Below the pieces are notes generated by a model, which saw nothing but the letters and a program-made list of their open reading frames with translations, was not told the DNA's origin and did not search any database. A stretch of 64,000 nucleotides of DNA, taken from contig JAWRVZ010000075.1 in the NCBI GenBank assembly GCA_037043235.1, positions 2,691,501 to 2,755,500 on the forward strand. Reading direction: 5' to 3'. The DNA is from Rhodeus uyekii. Taxonomy: Eukaryota > Chordata > Actinopteri > Cypriniformes > Acheilognathidae. The translations under genes were made by a program, and so were the position numbers. This document shows, in pieces, positions 48,701 to 59,975 of this stretch (positions within the stretch are counted from its first letter, which is position 1; every line of letters starts with the position of its first letter).

Positions 48701-50110
48701 TGCGTATAAATACAAGCAATCTATGAGATTATCGGTGAAGAAGAAGGAGCCCAACACAGCAGCACTGGCTCAGCCAATAACGTGAGTTTAGGGCGGGATT
48801 ATCTGACTAGGATGTTTGACAGTCATTATTTAGCATTGACATTGAAAGGCGCAGAATTTTCACACTTTACCCGTAAGCTAGTAACGTTAATCGGAAGCTT
48901 CTCAACGCTGATACCATCATACCACCCCACTCTATAGGAAGCTGGCTAGAGATCTTTTTGGATTTCCTTCCAAGCAGACATGCAGATTTATAGTCTGTAA
49001 TGGGGAAAGCGAAAGGGGGAAAAGAAAGCATAAAAGAGAGGAGAAAGTAAGTTTGAGTGACTCCTTGAACGAGCAGGATCTGTAGTCCTGTCAGCTGATT
49101 AGCCCTCTTGATTAGCATTTATAAGAGGCCCTGGTGCTCTATTATTTGCATTCCTATTTAGCCATGATTTTGTGGAGGGCGCTCCGTGATTAAACTTGTC
49201 AGTGGTCCTGATTGACAGGGTCAAATCTTCACATTCCACTCGTCTCAATTGGAAGTGCGTGAGAGAGAGAAAGAGAAAAGGAGAAAAGAAAAAAAAACGA
49301 TTGTCAGCTATTCTTCGCACTCCTGACGAGCTTTGTGAAGGATCTCTTTCAACTTCTCTCATGCTTATCCCTTTTTTCCCCCCTCTTTTTTTAACTCTAT
49401 CACTTTTTCTCTCTGCGTCTGCTGTCATCTTAGATAGGTCAGGAATGTTTTAATTTTAGGGATAAATTCGGCCTGTCACCGAGGCGAGATGACGTGTTCT
49501 TCAGGAGATGAGACTTGAAGGGTGTAAAACAATTGGAGAAAAAAAAAGTGCGAATTAAAAAAAAGTGCTCACTTTATTAGACAGATTTAATTACTCCGAA
49601 TAGGGATTAAAACAGGCCATTCAGTGAAGTGTGAAATTAACCCTTGATTACTGATGATTCGCTGAATGAAGTCTAAAACAACCGTTTGGAGAATAAAAAG
49701 CGATACTCTTCAACAGTAATTGTTTTTGGAAAGGAGATCGCATTTCCCGGCTGCATTACCATGCCTCTGGTGTGGCGGGCTGATGTCAGGTGACTACATT
49801 ATTAACAGTGAAAATGCTAACAAAGACATGACATTATGTGAAATCCAGCACTCCGCTTGCATCAGGGACCACTAACCTTTCGGAGAGACTGGACTGCCTC
49901 CCCAAGGATGAGCTCTGGGTAAAAAACAACAATTAAAAATGCACAAATGAGCTGAGTTGATGCAGTCTGTCCAATATGAAGAATATACGGCAGAAGGAAT
50001 ATTAGACGGGCTGCCATAATGGGGCCGAACTGTTGCTGGTCGCCATTTCTATGAAAATACCAAGCGGAAGGGGAAAAAAAGCAGTAAATTACTGCAATGA
50101 CTTCACATTC
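48701..50110. other. Repeat-poor region (candidate regulatory)
   Basis: About 1.4 kb without recognised transposons. 49080-49260 and 49480-49800 have balanced, TAAT-containing text. A purine tract at 49261-49300 faces a pyrimidine tract at 49370-49415. Overlapping frames of 83-109 codons on both strands are not convincing. Confidence 0.35.
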
Positions 50111-50454
50111 ATTTTGTGATGGCATAACATTTTATTCTTAATAATATAATATAATAATCCAACATAAACGATAATTATATAATAAAAGTAGTCTGTTTGC
50201 AAAATCTGTCAAATTTATTCTAGCTAAAGTTTGTGTTCAACTGCAAATTATAATTCCATAATTAATATCATATAGTATTATTTGATCATATAGTATAATT
50301 TTTTTACTGTATTAAAATTTGCAATTTGTTGTTGTTGTTTTTAGTGCAATCACTATACTGTAATCCTTGATATACTTTTGTTTTTTGTTTTTGTATATGC
50401 TGTACATATACATATTATATATTATGCTGTATATTGTTAATATTTGTAACATAC

Positions 50455-50530
50455 TGTAAAAATTGCTGCTGGAACAGAGAAATTTCCCCATTGTGGGACG
50501 AATAAAGGTTTTATCTTATCTTATCTTATA
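50455..50530 (+). mobile_element. 3' end of a LINE (non-LTR retrotransposon)
   Basis: 'tttccccattgtgggacgaa' followed by 'taaaggttttatc' and a short (TTATC)n tail is the classic 3' end of a fish LINE that transposes with a microsatellite tail. The 5' extent is unknown (sequence from about 50330 may belong). No reverse transcriptase frame is present. Confidence 0.7.
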
Positions 50531-51344
50531 GTTAAATATATTAGAAAATATTATAGAAAATAATAGAATTACAAAAAGAATAACAAAAAAATGTAATAAA
50601 GTAATAAAAGATGTACACTGTCTGCAAAATCTGTCATAAGTTTACACTAGCGGTAATATATGTGCATTTTTGCAACTTTTATTTTAAACAGGGAGAGAGA
50701 TATATTTGTCTCCTTTTCAAACATGACATTGTCTATTTAGCCTTTTAAAGATCTTTTCCATATTTTGTACACCACCTCATAATTTGAGAAGTCTGATCCA
50801 GGCTATTGGACCTATGAATACGTTTATCATCATGATATTCAAATATAACGTCACAGCTTGTCGTTCAAACCTGCAGGTGTCATAGTGTAATCAGGGAGAA
50901 CGCTCAGATATGACAGCGAAGACACTAAGACAATTAAGACACAGCACTGACATTCTGATTGTGATATTCAACATTCAAGTACAAAATCCTGTAATAGGTG
51001 CCTCAACGAGAGTGTGCGCGTGCTCATATAATTAGTAGTAATTAATGATGAAAAAGTGAGGACCCGTTTGTATTTCAAATTATCCCATTAGCTCTTGTCA
51101 TACTCGTGTACACAAAACAGCTTGAGTTCAATTAGTTTTTTGTCACACAAAAGTGATTATAAGCAGCCAGTGCAACCTGATTCATGGGATACCTCCTGTC
51201 TAATCTCAGCAGCTGATTTACTGTAGAGCCCCGGTACTCAACCTGAGCTTCATGTGACGTTTTGGCAGTGCTACGTTTCAAAGTCTCAGCTTGTTTAATT
51301 AATTGTAATTATTGTTTTGGGAGTTTTTTTCCTGAGTTTTGTTA
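50531..51344. other. Unique sequence, nothing recognised
   Basis: No gene or repeat family could be supported. Confidence 0.4.
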
Positions 51345-51436
51345 GGCTATCTTCAGACTGCAGGTAAATGTGGCCCACATATTTTTGCTCATGTGTGACT
51401 GTGACCCTTGGTCCTATCTGTCTGTGTCTTCTTTGT

Positions 51437-51832
51437 CACTTCCTGTCTGTTGGGTCTCCTTTATCACTTCCTGTCCGTAAGGTCATTGTATACTTCCTGT
51501 TGGTGAGGTCTTGGGCACACTTTCTGTCAGTCATGTCATCTGTGCACTTCCTGTTGGTGAGGTCTTGGAAACACTTCCTGTCAGTAAGGTCATTGTACAC
51601 TTCCTGTTGGTGAGGTCTTGGACACACTTCCTGTCAGTCGTGTCATCTGTGCACTTCCTGTCAGTCAGGTCATTGTACACTTCCTGTTGGTGAGGTCTTG
51701 GGCACACTTCCTGTCAGTCGTGTCATCTGTGCACTTCCTGTTGGTGAGGTCTTGGAAACACTTACTGTCAGTAAGGTCATTGTACACATATTGTTGGTGA
51801 GGTCTTGGACACACTTCCTGTGCACTTCCTGT
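51437..51832 (+). repeat. 27-bp minisatellite carrying ETS-site cores
   Basis: About 15 units of 26-28 bp. Each begins with a version of CACTTCCTGT: 12 are exact, one has T first, and at least three carry changes in the core. Three unit types (ending 'ggtcttgg', 'gtgtcatctgtg' and 'aggtcattgta') alternate in a roughly 80-bp higher-order pattern. Because 27 is divisible by three, both strands stay open in some frames and show a 9-residue rhythm; these frames are not genes. Confidence 0.85.
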
Positions 51833-51920
51833 CTGTAAGGTCATTGTTAGTCTTCCTGCACCTGTCATGTCAATCACTTACACTATCAGTCTTGTCAGGT
51901 GTTTCCCATCTCATCTTGTG

Positions 51921-51927
51921 TATAAAA
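51921..51927 (+). promoter_or_regulatory. TATA box of the LTR-like element
   Basis: TATAAAA, about 90 bp downstream of the last tandem unit and about 190 bp upstream of AATAAA. Transcription would be expected to start near 51950. Confidence 0.45.
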
Positions 51928-52117
51928 CCCTCTTGTGTTCCGCTTGTCTTTGTCGGTTGTTGATGTTGTCATTGTAACTCTGTCTTCTCCTGTATTTGGT
52001 CAGTGTGTGGTTGCCGTCTCCTTGTTCCTTTCTCCCGGTTCTCCTAAGTTATCCTAGTTTTGCAAAAGTGTGCTGTTTTTCTTTTTTATTTAAAGTGTTT
52101 TGTTTTTCGTTTTAATG

Positions 52118-52123
52118 AATAAA
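52118..52123 (+). terminator. Poly(A) signal of the LTR-like element
   Basis: AATAAA followed by 'gagagtttcagttttgg', about 78 bp before the CA end of the element, where an R/U5 boundary would be expected nearby. Confidence 0.45.
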
Positions 52124-52350
52124 GAGAGTTTCAGTTTTGGAACCTGCTGCTCCTCATTTCTCCTTGTTCCGCATCGCACACGTTCCCTGTTCGTGGAACC
52201 ACATGGAATCACATGATCTTTTTGATTGTGATTTGGGCCACTTCCATACGTGGTCCTAAATCTGATGCAAATCAGATGTTGTGCAATGCGACCTCAGTCT
52301 GAACAGTCACATCGGATTTCATGTGACTTTTGCATCCCTCTAGATCAACA

Positions 52351-52703
52351 TGCATCACAATTTTGCACTCATGGGAGTCACTTCAAAGATCTGAAGTTAT
52401 CAAGATGCTTGTGAAAGGTAGTCAGTGAAGGACAGTGATGTGTCAGAGCTCATAAGTATTACAGTGACCGCTCTAAATACAAGCAAAACAAGTCAATTTT
52501 ATTTAATTTTATCCCTTCACACTCATCTTCCTGTGAACAAAAACTTTCTTCATGCCTTAAAACTGCTTGAATGTAAATCTAGACCCTTGCTTCCTTTAGT
52601 ATATGCAGATCTTCACTCACTCACACCAACTCAGAACATCTAATTGCTGAACACTGAGCAATTATCAATATAAATTATCACTCTTTACATCATAGTAATA
52701 GCT
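52351..52703. other. Unique sequence, nothing recognised
   Basis: A 72-codon + frame has no family signature. No repeat assigned. Confidence 0.35.
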
Positions 52704-52848
52704 TTTCTGTAGCTCAATCAGTAGAGCATTGGTGCTTACAACGCCAAGGTCATGGGTTTGAGGGAAAGCAAGAACTAATTCAATGTGTTTCTTGAATGCA
52801 ATGTAATTTGCTTTGGATAAAAGTGTCTGCCAAATGCATAAATGTAAA
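52704..52848 (+). mobile_element. tRNA-derived SINE, copy 4
   Basis: 'gtagctcaatcagtagagca' and 'caaggtcatgggtttgaggg' (box B broken by a small deletion), then the tail 'tgctttggataaaagtgtct' and 'aaatgcataaatgtaaa'. Confidence 0.8.
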
Positions 52849-53400
52849 TAGTAATTAATATGATTAGCTTTTTGGTTGACTATGTTATCAAACAGCTAAT
52901 AATGTGTTCTTGTTAATGTTACAGAAACCATGCTCTCTTTCGCCATCTCAGAATCAAATGGCTGTTTTCTAACAATAAGCATCAATAGAAACGCTTTGAA
53001 CAACTCAGAACGACAGTGGACAAAGCCATACAGTTCATCAAAACATCGGAATATATATCATACACCTGCATATATTGCTAAATCTACCCGATTTGTTTAT
53101 ATGAACAGTAAAATATCCCGGGATAACCTAGCTTCTCTCGAGACTCCACTGCTTCAGTAGTTAATGATATGCTAAAGCCACATTGAGGCACATTGATGTG
53201 ATTGGTTACATGTTTGTGATGTAAGAAACACCAGCAACTTCAAACTGAACTTTTGAGATTGTCTTTAGATCACTGCAGTTCTAAAGAGAAAATATTCAGC
53301 AATGGTTTTGACTTATGAATGTGTACACGGTTTCTCTTAAGACATAAACAACATCAAAAACGTGGTTTTTACCACAGGGGTTTGCTTTTTGTTTTTTCAC
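52849..53400. other. Possible old repeat, unassigned
   Basis: The text around 52930-53400 has the feel of an interspersed cypriniform repeat (for example 'gtctttagatcactgcagtt' and 'accacaggggtttgcttttt'), but only one copy is present, so this cannot be confirmed. The 76-codon + frame from 52930 is not recognised. Confidence 0.25.
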
Positions 53401-53473
53401 GTCATCATCCTTATTTTTTTATTGCCTGCTCATAAATTTGATAATAATACAGATATTATACATTATATTTATA

Positions 53474-53574
53474 TTCATGCATTTAGCATACGCTTTTATC
53501 CAAAGCGACTTACATTGCATTCAAGGAACATACTAACCATTGACACACGAACCAGTTCTTACTTTCCTGGGAAA
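53474..53574 (-). mobile_element. tRNA-derived SINE, copy 5 (5'-truncated)
   Basis: On the minus strand the tail 'gtcgctttggataaaagcgt' is preserved, followed by a degraded 'tgcatgaatataa'; the tRNA-like head is missing beyond 'tttcccaggaaagt'. Confidence 0.7.
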
Positions 53575-53639
53575 GTAGAATATTGTATAAATCTCATAAT
53601 AAACATACATATACTGTATTTAGTCATGTGAAAAATAAA

Positions 53640-54260
53640 GCACACCCTTTTGAATTCTATGGTTTTTAACTATCAGGACATAATGAAAAATCATCTGGTC
53701 TTTAGCAGGTCTTCACATTAAATAAATACAACCTCAGATAACAACACATGACATATTACAGCATGTCATTGGTTATTTAACAATAAAGCCCGAATGGAGA
53801 ATCTATTTGTGACAAACTAAGTATACCTTATGATTCAATTGCTTGTAGAACCACATTTAACAGCAATAACTTGAAGTAATCGTTTTCTGTATGACTTTAT
53901 CAGTCTCTCACATCATTGTGGAGGAATTTTGGCCCATTATTCTTTACAACGTTGCTTCAGTTCATTGAGATTTACTCTCTAAAGGTCCTGTCACAACATT
54001 TCAGTCGGGTTGAGGTCTGGACTGGACTGGGCCATTGCAACACCTTGATTCTTTTCTTTTCATTTGCTGGTGTGCTTGGGATCATTGTCCTGTTGCGTGA
54101 CCCAATTTCGGGGTCTGATAGATTGCCTCACATTTGTCTAGAATACTTTGGTATACAGAGCAGTTCACGGTTAACTCAAAGACCGCAAGGTGCCAAGGTC
54201 CTGTGGCTGCAAAATAAGCCCAAATTATCACACTTCCACCACCATTCACCAGTTGTTTGT
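53640..54260 (+). repeat. Teleost-wide interspersed repeat
   Basis: Contains 'gtggaggaattttggcccat', 'gggttgaggtctggac', 'tgctggtgtgcttgggatca' and 'ctgtggctgcaaaataagcc', text I recall from a repeat spread across teleosts. The 147-codon frame at 53916-54359 lies within it and is not a gene. Class uncertain. Confidence 0.6.
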
Positions 54261-55540
54261 GCTATATATAAAATCAACTTCAATTATATCTCACAATTAA
54301 AGGTTAAGACTCATAAAATGAGTCTATATGACATGTGCATTAATGTGTATTGCAACTGACAGCAGCATATAGATGTTGTGATGAAAATAACCCAGAGTAT
54401 TCCTTTAAAACAAGCATCTCAGCCAATTATAAACCAGTTCACCACTCGAAACCGCCTTGACCAAATAATGAACAGTGACATTTTGAAGCATGGGCAGCAG
54501 TGTTCACCGCTGTGGTTGATACCACATGAAAATATATACCTCCAGTAAATCAGCATATGTCCTGCCTATTTTGCCGGGACTTAGGAGCTCTTTGCTCCGA
54601 CCTTACTTAACCTCCTCATTGATCCTTCCATCTGTCTAATTCAGAATACAGACATAATCAAAAGCTTTCAAAATTGATTTCTTTGCATCAGATGTTGTAA
54701 TGCACCCAAGATCACTTGGCAATGAGCATAAGGACAAGAAACTAAAACGAGATCAATCGGTTTAACGTATTGACAGAAAGCTCATACTCTAACAAGCCTG
54801 TCCGCTGTCGTCACGTGTTCTGCTTTAAACGTTTAAACGGATCCTCTGCACATTTTGTATTTCTCCCTGTGAGCTTGCATAGGGGCTGCTATTTCTAGGC
54901 TGAGTGAAACTTAACAGATGTTGCTGTTAATTACTACAGGAGGGGGGGAAACGCGATTTAAACACTTTTATTAATTAGTTCCAATGGAAGTGCGATGCCG
55001 GGGAGATGGAAAGGCTTGAGGGACAGTCAAGTACTGAGGTGTCAACAGTGCCAATGTCTGAGATCAAAATAACATGTTTCAAATGGAGCGCCATCTCGAG
55101 CTTTAAAAAAACTGGAAGTGCAAGAAAACACAATTTTTAGTGTGAAAAGTAATGTAAGAACATATTTATTTAAGTGTTTTATAACTAAAAACATGTTTTC
55201 ACATAACGTACTTTGCTAACTGTTTTGGATGTTTGATTGTTTTCTCTGGATTGTTCTAGAGTATGAAGAATATAAATCTAATATATATATAATATATATA
55301 TTATTTTTATTAAATGATGAAATACTGAATGAATACATTTAATCATTTTAAATAATTTAAAAACCATGCATGTATATTTAATCAATTTTGTTGAGACAGA
55401 TAATGAATTTTTCATATAATGATAACTTTAATTAAAACAAGTTAAAACAACTAAAAATCTAGATATTTCTTATTTTTTTTTTTTTTTTTATAGAGGTTTA
55501 TACTTTCTATAGATGTCAAGCTCTAAAATATTGGGAAGGA
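54261..55540. other. Unique sequence with candidate regulatory block
   Basis: 54640-55020 is balanced and repeat-poor with 'gttgctgttaattactacag'. 55160-55500 is AT-rich with T-runs. Confidence 0.3.
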
Positions 55541-55840
55541 ATTGTGTGTGTGTGTGTGTGTGTGTCCTCACAAAGATGTCAAAATCTGAAATTCTTGTCC
55601 ATGTGGGGACATTTTTGTTCTCCATTAGGAAAACAGCTTGTAAATCAGCTTGTAAATCAAGTGATGATTTTTTGAAAATGTAAAAATGGTGTAAAAAAAG
55701 TTATCTGTGATGGGTTGGGTTAGTGTTAAGGAACAGAATATAAAGTTTGTACAGTATAAAAACCAATATGTCAATGCAAAGTCCCTATAAAATTTGAAAA
55801 CACAAAATTTGTGTGTGTGTGTGTGTGTGTGTGTGTGACT
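55541..55840 (+). repeat. TG-framed interspersed repeat unit
   Basis: A (TG)n run (about 55541-55564), then 'tcctcacaaagatgtcaaaa', 'ggaaaacagcttgtaaatca', 'tgggttgggttagtgttaag', 'aagtttgtacagtataaaaa' and 'aagtccctataaaatttga', closed by a second (TG)n run (about 55810-55838). I recall the same arrangement as a repeat in cypriniform genomes. Confidence 0.6.
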
Positions 55841-57736
55841 AGCCCTGCTCCTCAAATTCGCTCTCTTGCTCACTCGCCATATAACCAGCTTTAACCCAGA
55901 AATTACAGACAGCCTGATGTGACTTTGACGATGTTCCTCCGCACCAGGACACACTTGCCATTTTGAGTTCTTTGTCTGGCCAGCATGTACAACAAAACAG
56001 ACACCGACAGAGCCGAGCATCTCAGCTGGTCCGCGGTGCAGAACCGCGTACATATCGTGAAATATGTACGCTGTCTGTCCTTTAATACACCCTCACACGT
56101 CTCACTCCTAAGAGTGGATGGACAGGAGAGTAAAGGCCCAGTGGAAAAATAAAGTGCCATAATGAATCTAAAAAGCATGATTCACTCCTATCAGACATAC
56201 TCAGGGAAGTGTCACGTTCTCCCAAGCTCCCTGACAGGCCTGTTGTGGAGCGAGCGGGGAGAGCAGGGGCAACAGAGAGCATAAATCCTAATTACACCCA
56301 GTATCGCCCGTTGCAAATGGCCGTCTTTTTCAAGGCAACAGATTTGGAAGGGTTTTTTGTGTTGTTTTTTTACCTGTAAATTGCAAAATGCATTAAATCC
56401 CCACAGGAGAAACAGGGCAAAAGGCTTTATACATGAACAAAACACTCAAAAAAAAAAAAAAAGGGCAGGAAATAAATGTGCGTAGAGCGGGGGAAGAAAG
56501 AGGCAGCAACCTCTGCATTGGGCTTTGAAAGGAAAGGTAACGTAATCAATTAATCCTGGCAGTAATTGGGTGTTGGGAAAAAGGCAAAATGCAGTAATGA
56601 AAGTCATCCGTTGTGCTCGTCTTTCTCTCCCGGCCTGACGAACCCTCCCCCCCATCATCTGTGGGATCTCAGGTGCTTAGCCATGCAAATCTGTCTGACA
56701 GCTCAGTACATCTCTGTCTGCCTAATTGGACAGTATAGAGTTGTTTATGGATATTGAAGACATTTAAGGCTCAGTCGGGGGCTGCTCAAAAATCATTAGC
56801 CGTGGGCCTCTGATACTGGACTAAGTCTTCTCCCTCCGCCGATGTCAAACTCCGCCGTAAAAGATGTTTATCTTTGTCACCTGCGCGGAAAGGGGCTCTG
56901 GAAAAGCTTGCAATGTATGCGTGGAACATTTTAACGTGAGCGAATGTGCGAGGCTTCAGTCGTGACAGCTCAGACAATGGTCTTCCAATTAGAGACGTAC
57001 TGTGGAGTTAGCAATGCAGCGTAACGCAACTCATCAAAATAATTTGCTTGAAAATATTTTATTCTTTCTCTTTAATTTATTTATTTAAAGTACTGGAGAA
57101 CAGTTAGAGATTTTATCACAAGGTAAAGTCATATTACGGTGTACAGAGCATCTGTTTGTCCACCGTTTAAACATATAAAAAAGACAAGGGCTAGCTGAAA
57201 TCAACGATTCAGTCTAATTAGATAGTTTTATGAGAGTCAGGGTACACTTTTTTTTTTTTTGACATTTGTTTCTCACAAAAGATAGCCTTCATTTTTCTTC
57301 TGTGCTCAAATCGTGCTAAAATACTGTATTTTTAACCTATTTAAAATCAGGAAAGAAATATGGTAAGAAAAGTAGCATTAATTTAGCTTAGCTCAAATCA
57401 TGCTAATAAAAACTGTATTTTTAACTCATTTAAAATCAGCAAAACAATCTGACAGCAAAAGTAGCACTAATTTTTCTTTTCTTTGTATTTGTTAAAATAC
57501 AATTTCATTAATTTAATATTAAATTAAATTATCTGGCAAGAAAAATAAGACTATTTTCATGCTAAAATATTGTATTTTACATTTTTAAAATCAGAAAATA
57601 AAATCTGGCACCAACAGTAGAAGTCATAGCTTCTTACTTTGAATAATACTCAAATACTATTTTAACATTACAAATCCGTGAGAAAATCTGTCAAGAAAAG
57701 TGGCATTCATTTAGCTCAAATCACGCTAAAATACTG
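55841..57736. other. Mixed unique sequence with candidate regulatory block
   Basis: 55850-57010 is largely repeat-free and GC-richer, including 56500-57010 with 'cgtaatcaattaatcctggc'. From 57040 to 57736 the sequence is AT-rich with several 'ctaaaatactgtatttt'-like words repeated at about 57315, 57405, 57560 and 57720, a degenerate local repeat. No gene supported. Confidence 0.35.
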
Positions 57737-57738
57737 TA

Positions 57739-58443
57739 CAGTAATACCTTGAGATACGAGCGTCCCGACATACGACTATTCCGAGATTATAACTGCTTTG
57801 AGATACAATTATATCTGCTTTGAGATACAAGTAAATACATTTGAGATACGAGTACACTTACAGACGCCGACACTACGTGGTCGACCACTCGGAGCAGCTC
57901 AAACCTCCTCATTTATGGGGTAATTGCATGTGATCTCCACTAGAGGCAGCTTGGTTTTACAGCGGTGGTTACCGGGGGCGACGAGTGATTCACTAGTATT
58001 ATGCTTTGAGCAGCACGAGTTATGTGTGTTCAATAATAATAGATTTGAGGTTCTGAGGAAATCCAATTCACTACATGGGAAGAAACACTACACTTCCGTA
58101 TTGTGTTTCCATTATCTACGTAATCCCTCCTCCTCCTCTTCTGCAACTTGCCGCCATTAGCCGCTACTGTATCATCTCAAAGGTAAGAACTCATAATTAA
58201 AACCACATCTTATTTTATATCACAGGAATCCTTATATACTACAATTTGTGTATGTGTGTGTCTCTATAGCAATTAAAAACATGTTTTTTCAATTGTTATT
58301 AGCACTAATAAGGGAGTTTTTTATAGGTCCGGAACAGATTTTTTTTCCTGTTATTTTTTATGGAATTTTTTTTTAGATACGAGCAATTCGAGTTACGAGC
58401 TCAGTCCTGGAATGGATTATCCTCGTATCTCAAGGTATTACTG
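57739..58443 (+). mobile_element. Pogo/Tigger-like nonautonomous element, copy 5 (second family)
   Basis: Starts cagtaataccttgagatac and ends 'gtatctcaaggtattactg', flanked by TA. The leader 'ctcctcctcctcttctgcaa' is followed by a consensus donor 'aaaggtaag' at 58179-58187. The right end carries 'ggaatggattat', as in the 34962 element. No transposase. Confidence 0.8.
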
Positions 58444-59185
58444 TATTTTAACTTTTCAAATTATCAATACTATATAAAAGCAAAACAAATAATTTGTCTT
58501 AGCTTAAATTATAAATTACTTCTGTTTTTAATCTGGAGTACACAAACTAGCTCATTAGACTGAAAGCCAGGACAGCCAACAAACTGAATGTCTCTGGACA
58601 ACATACAACTGAACTTTGCATAAAGGCAGTGCTTGATGTCCTGATGTGGACAAGACTTCGTCACCAGTAGTGAAACGCCTGCCTATGGAAGACCAACAAC
58701 AATACAGCCCACACTCGCCTATTTTCAATACACAGATTCTGCAAATAGAGCAATGCGTGCAAATAAACAGCGATCTATATTAAGTAAAGAGTTTATTATT
58801 GTGTAAATCGATGCCATCATAATGAAAGTTTGCTTGCCGACGACCCAATAAGTCCACCATAATGTCCCACGTACTCAGTAGTCTTAGAGATATCGTTGAA
58901 GTCAAGAAAGAGAGATTCCCTTTCCTTTCCCCTGCCTCTCTCTCTTTCTTGCTATAAAGCAAAGGCCCAATCAAAGGCAGACTCAGTTTCTATTATCTGT
59001 TCTTACCAACACCCCCCCAGCCCTCCTTCACCAGTGCCCCCATTACAGAAATGTTTCTTCCCATCAAAGCCTTTACTTATCACTTCACCGGTGACATTGA
59101 ACTTCCCGTGCCCCGGCCGCCGAGACACATCTCTGAACCCTCACAATCACTCTTCATCCCCAGTAACAATTTAGTAATGAAGTAT
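58444..59185. other. Unique sequence, nothing recognised
   Basis: Short frames on both strands. 58890-59170 is C-rich and pyrimidine-biased. No gene supported. Confidence 0.35.
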
Positions 59186-59700
59186 TGATTTCCAGATTCC
59201 CCTCTTATGGATGATATTAGATTTGGTTTGATAAACTGTGTCGGGGGCCCCTAATCTGCTCCGTCCCTATCCCCGCTGTCTGTAAAACAAAGTGCCACTA
59301 GAGGGATAATGACCAGGGAACATCGATGAACTCATTTCATCAATTTGTAACACTTGACAATGAAAAAGGGCCACCGTTTTTCACACACCAATGTCAAAGT
59401 TTATTGCTCAGGGTAGGGTCTTATTGGAAGCCCGACATCTTGGCTCTAATTTATGGGCCCCTGTGTGCTGGTTACTTTGAAAGGAAATGTTTGGATATGG
59501 CTGGGATATTAGTGTTGCACCTGGTCTGGCTGGTTTTTACATGGCCACCGGGGATCTATGCATCACGTCGGCAAATACAACAGCAACTTGCAGTCGCCGA
59601 AGCTATCCGGCCATTAGGAGGGAAAAGTAAGGGCGTCTATGACATGCATAAGTCATGAGATGATGCTACGTCTTGGTCAGACGGACTCCTGAAGGGATGA
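59186..59700. other. Candidate conserved noncoding block
   Basis: About 500 bp of balanced, repeat-free sequence containing 'gggccactg'-type and 'ctaatttatgggcccctgtg' text. A 110-codon + frame (59326-59658) crosses it without protein-family resemblance. In texture this is among the strongest enhancer candidates in the window. Confidence 0.4.
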
Positions 59701-59975
59701 AAATAATTCACCTACTAGCGCGGGCAACAAAGGCCCCAGCTCTTTTCACAACCTGCAGAATGTAGACTCAACTAAAGAGTCCCGTGTTTACATTGGTAGT
59801 ATAATTCAAGGTACTGCCATCTCATAATGAGTTAATGCAATCTAAGGCTCAGCGGTCCAGTCGAGGCTTCTGAGCGCATTTTGATAGAACCTTTTTACAT
59901 TTTAACATTGCATAGATGTCTGTGTAATCTCTACAAATGACTAGGACACATGCATCTATACTTTTTCTACGACTA
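59701..59975. other. Unique spacer
   Basis: Nothing recognised before the MITE at 59976. Confidence 0.3.

Larger units (their letters stand above)
51394..52201 (+). mobile_element. Probable solo LTR
   Basis: The block starts TG and ends CA, with the 4-base word 'catg' directly outside each end (51390-51393 and 52202-52205), as a short target duplication would be. It contains in order a 27-bp tandem array (U3-like), TATAAAA at 51921-51927 and AATAAA at 52118-52123, followed by about 80 bp to the end. That is the order of a retrotransposon LTR. No internal coding region or second LTR is in the window. The 4-bp duplication alone is weak evidence; family undetermined. Confidence 0.55.
51345..52350. 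mobile_element. Fish interspersed repeat split by an LTR insertion
   Basis: The left piece (51345-51393) has 'cttcagactgcaggtaaatg' and 'gtggcccacat'; the right piece (52202-52350) has 'gatttgggccacttccatac' and 'cagtctgaacagtcacatcg'. These read as two parts of one repeat whose ends and centre carry related, partly inverted words. The 808-bp LTR-like block interrupts it. Confidence 0.5.

Noticed and set aside
51437..51832. CRISPR-like repeat array
   Set aside because: Units are contiguous 26-28 bp tandem copies with no unique spacers, in a vertebrate genome. It is a minisatellite.
51368..51877. Overlapping 60-81 codon frames with 9-residue repeats on both strands
   Set aside because: A consequence of the 27-bp (3 x 9) period; both strands are open at once, which argues against coding.
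53916..54359. 147-codon + ORF
   Set aside because: Lies inside a widespread teleost repeat; the frame is incidental.
55625..56053. 142-codon reverse-strand ORF
   Set aside because: Overlaps the TG-framed repeat; the Thr/His run and low-complexity end come from that repeat.
59326..59658. 110-codon + ORF
   Set aside because: No protein-family resemblance. Treated as a stop-poor noncoding block.
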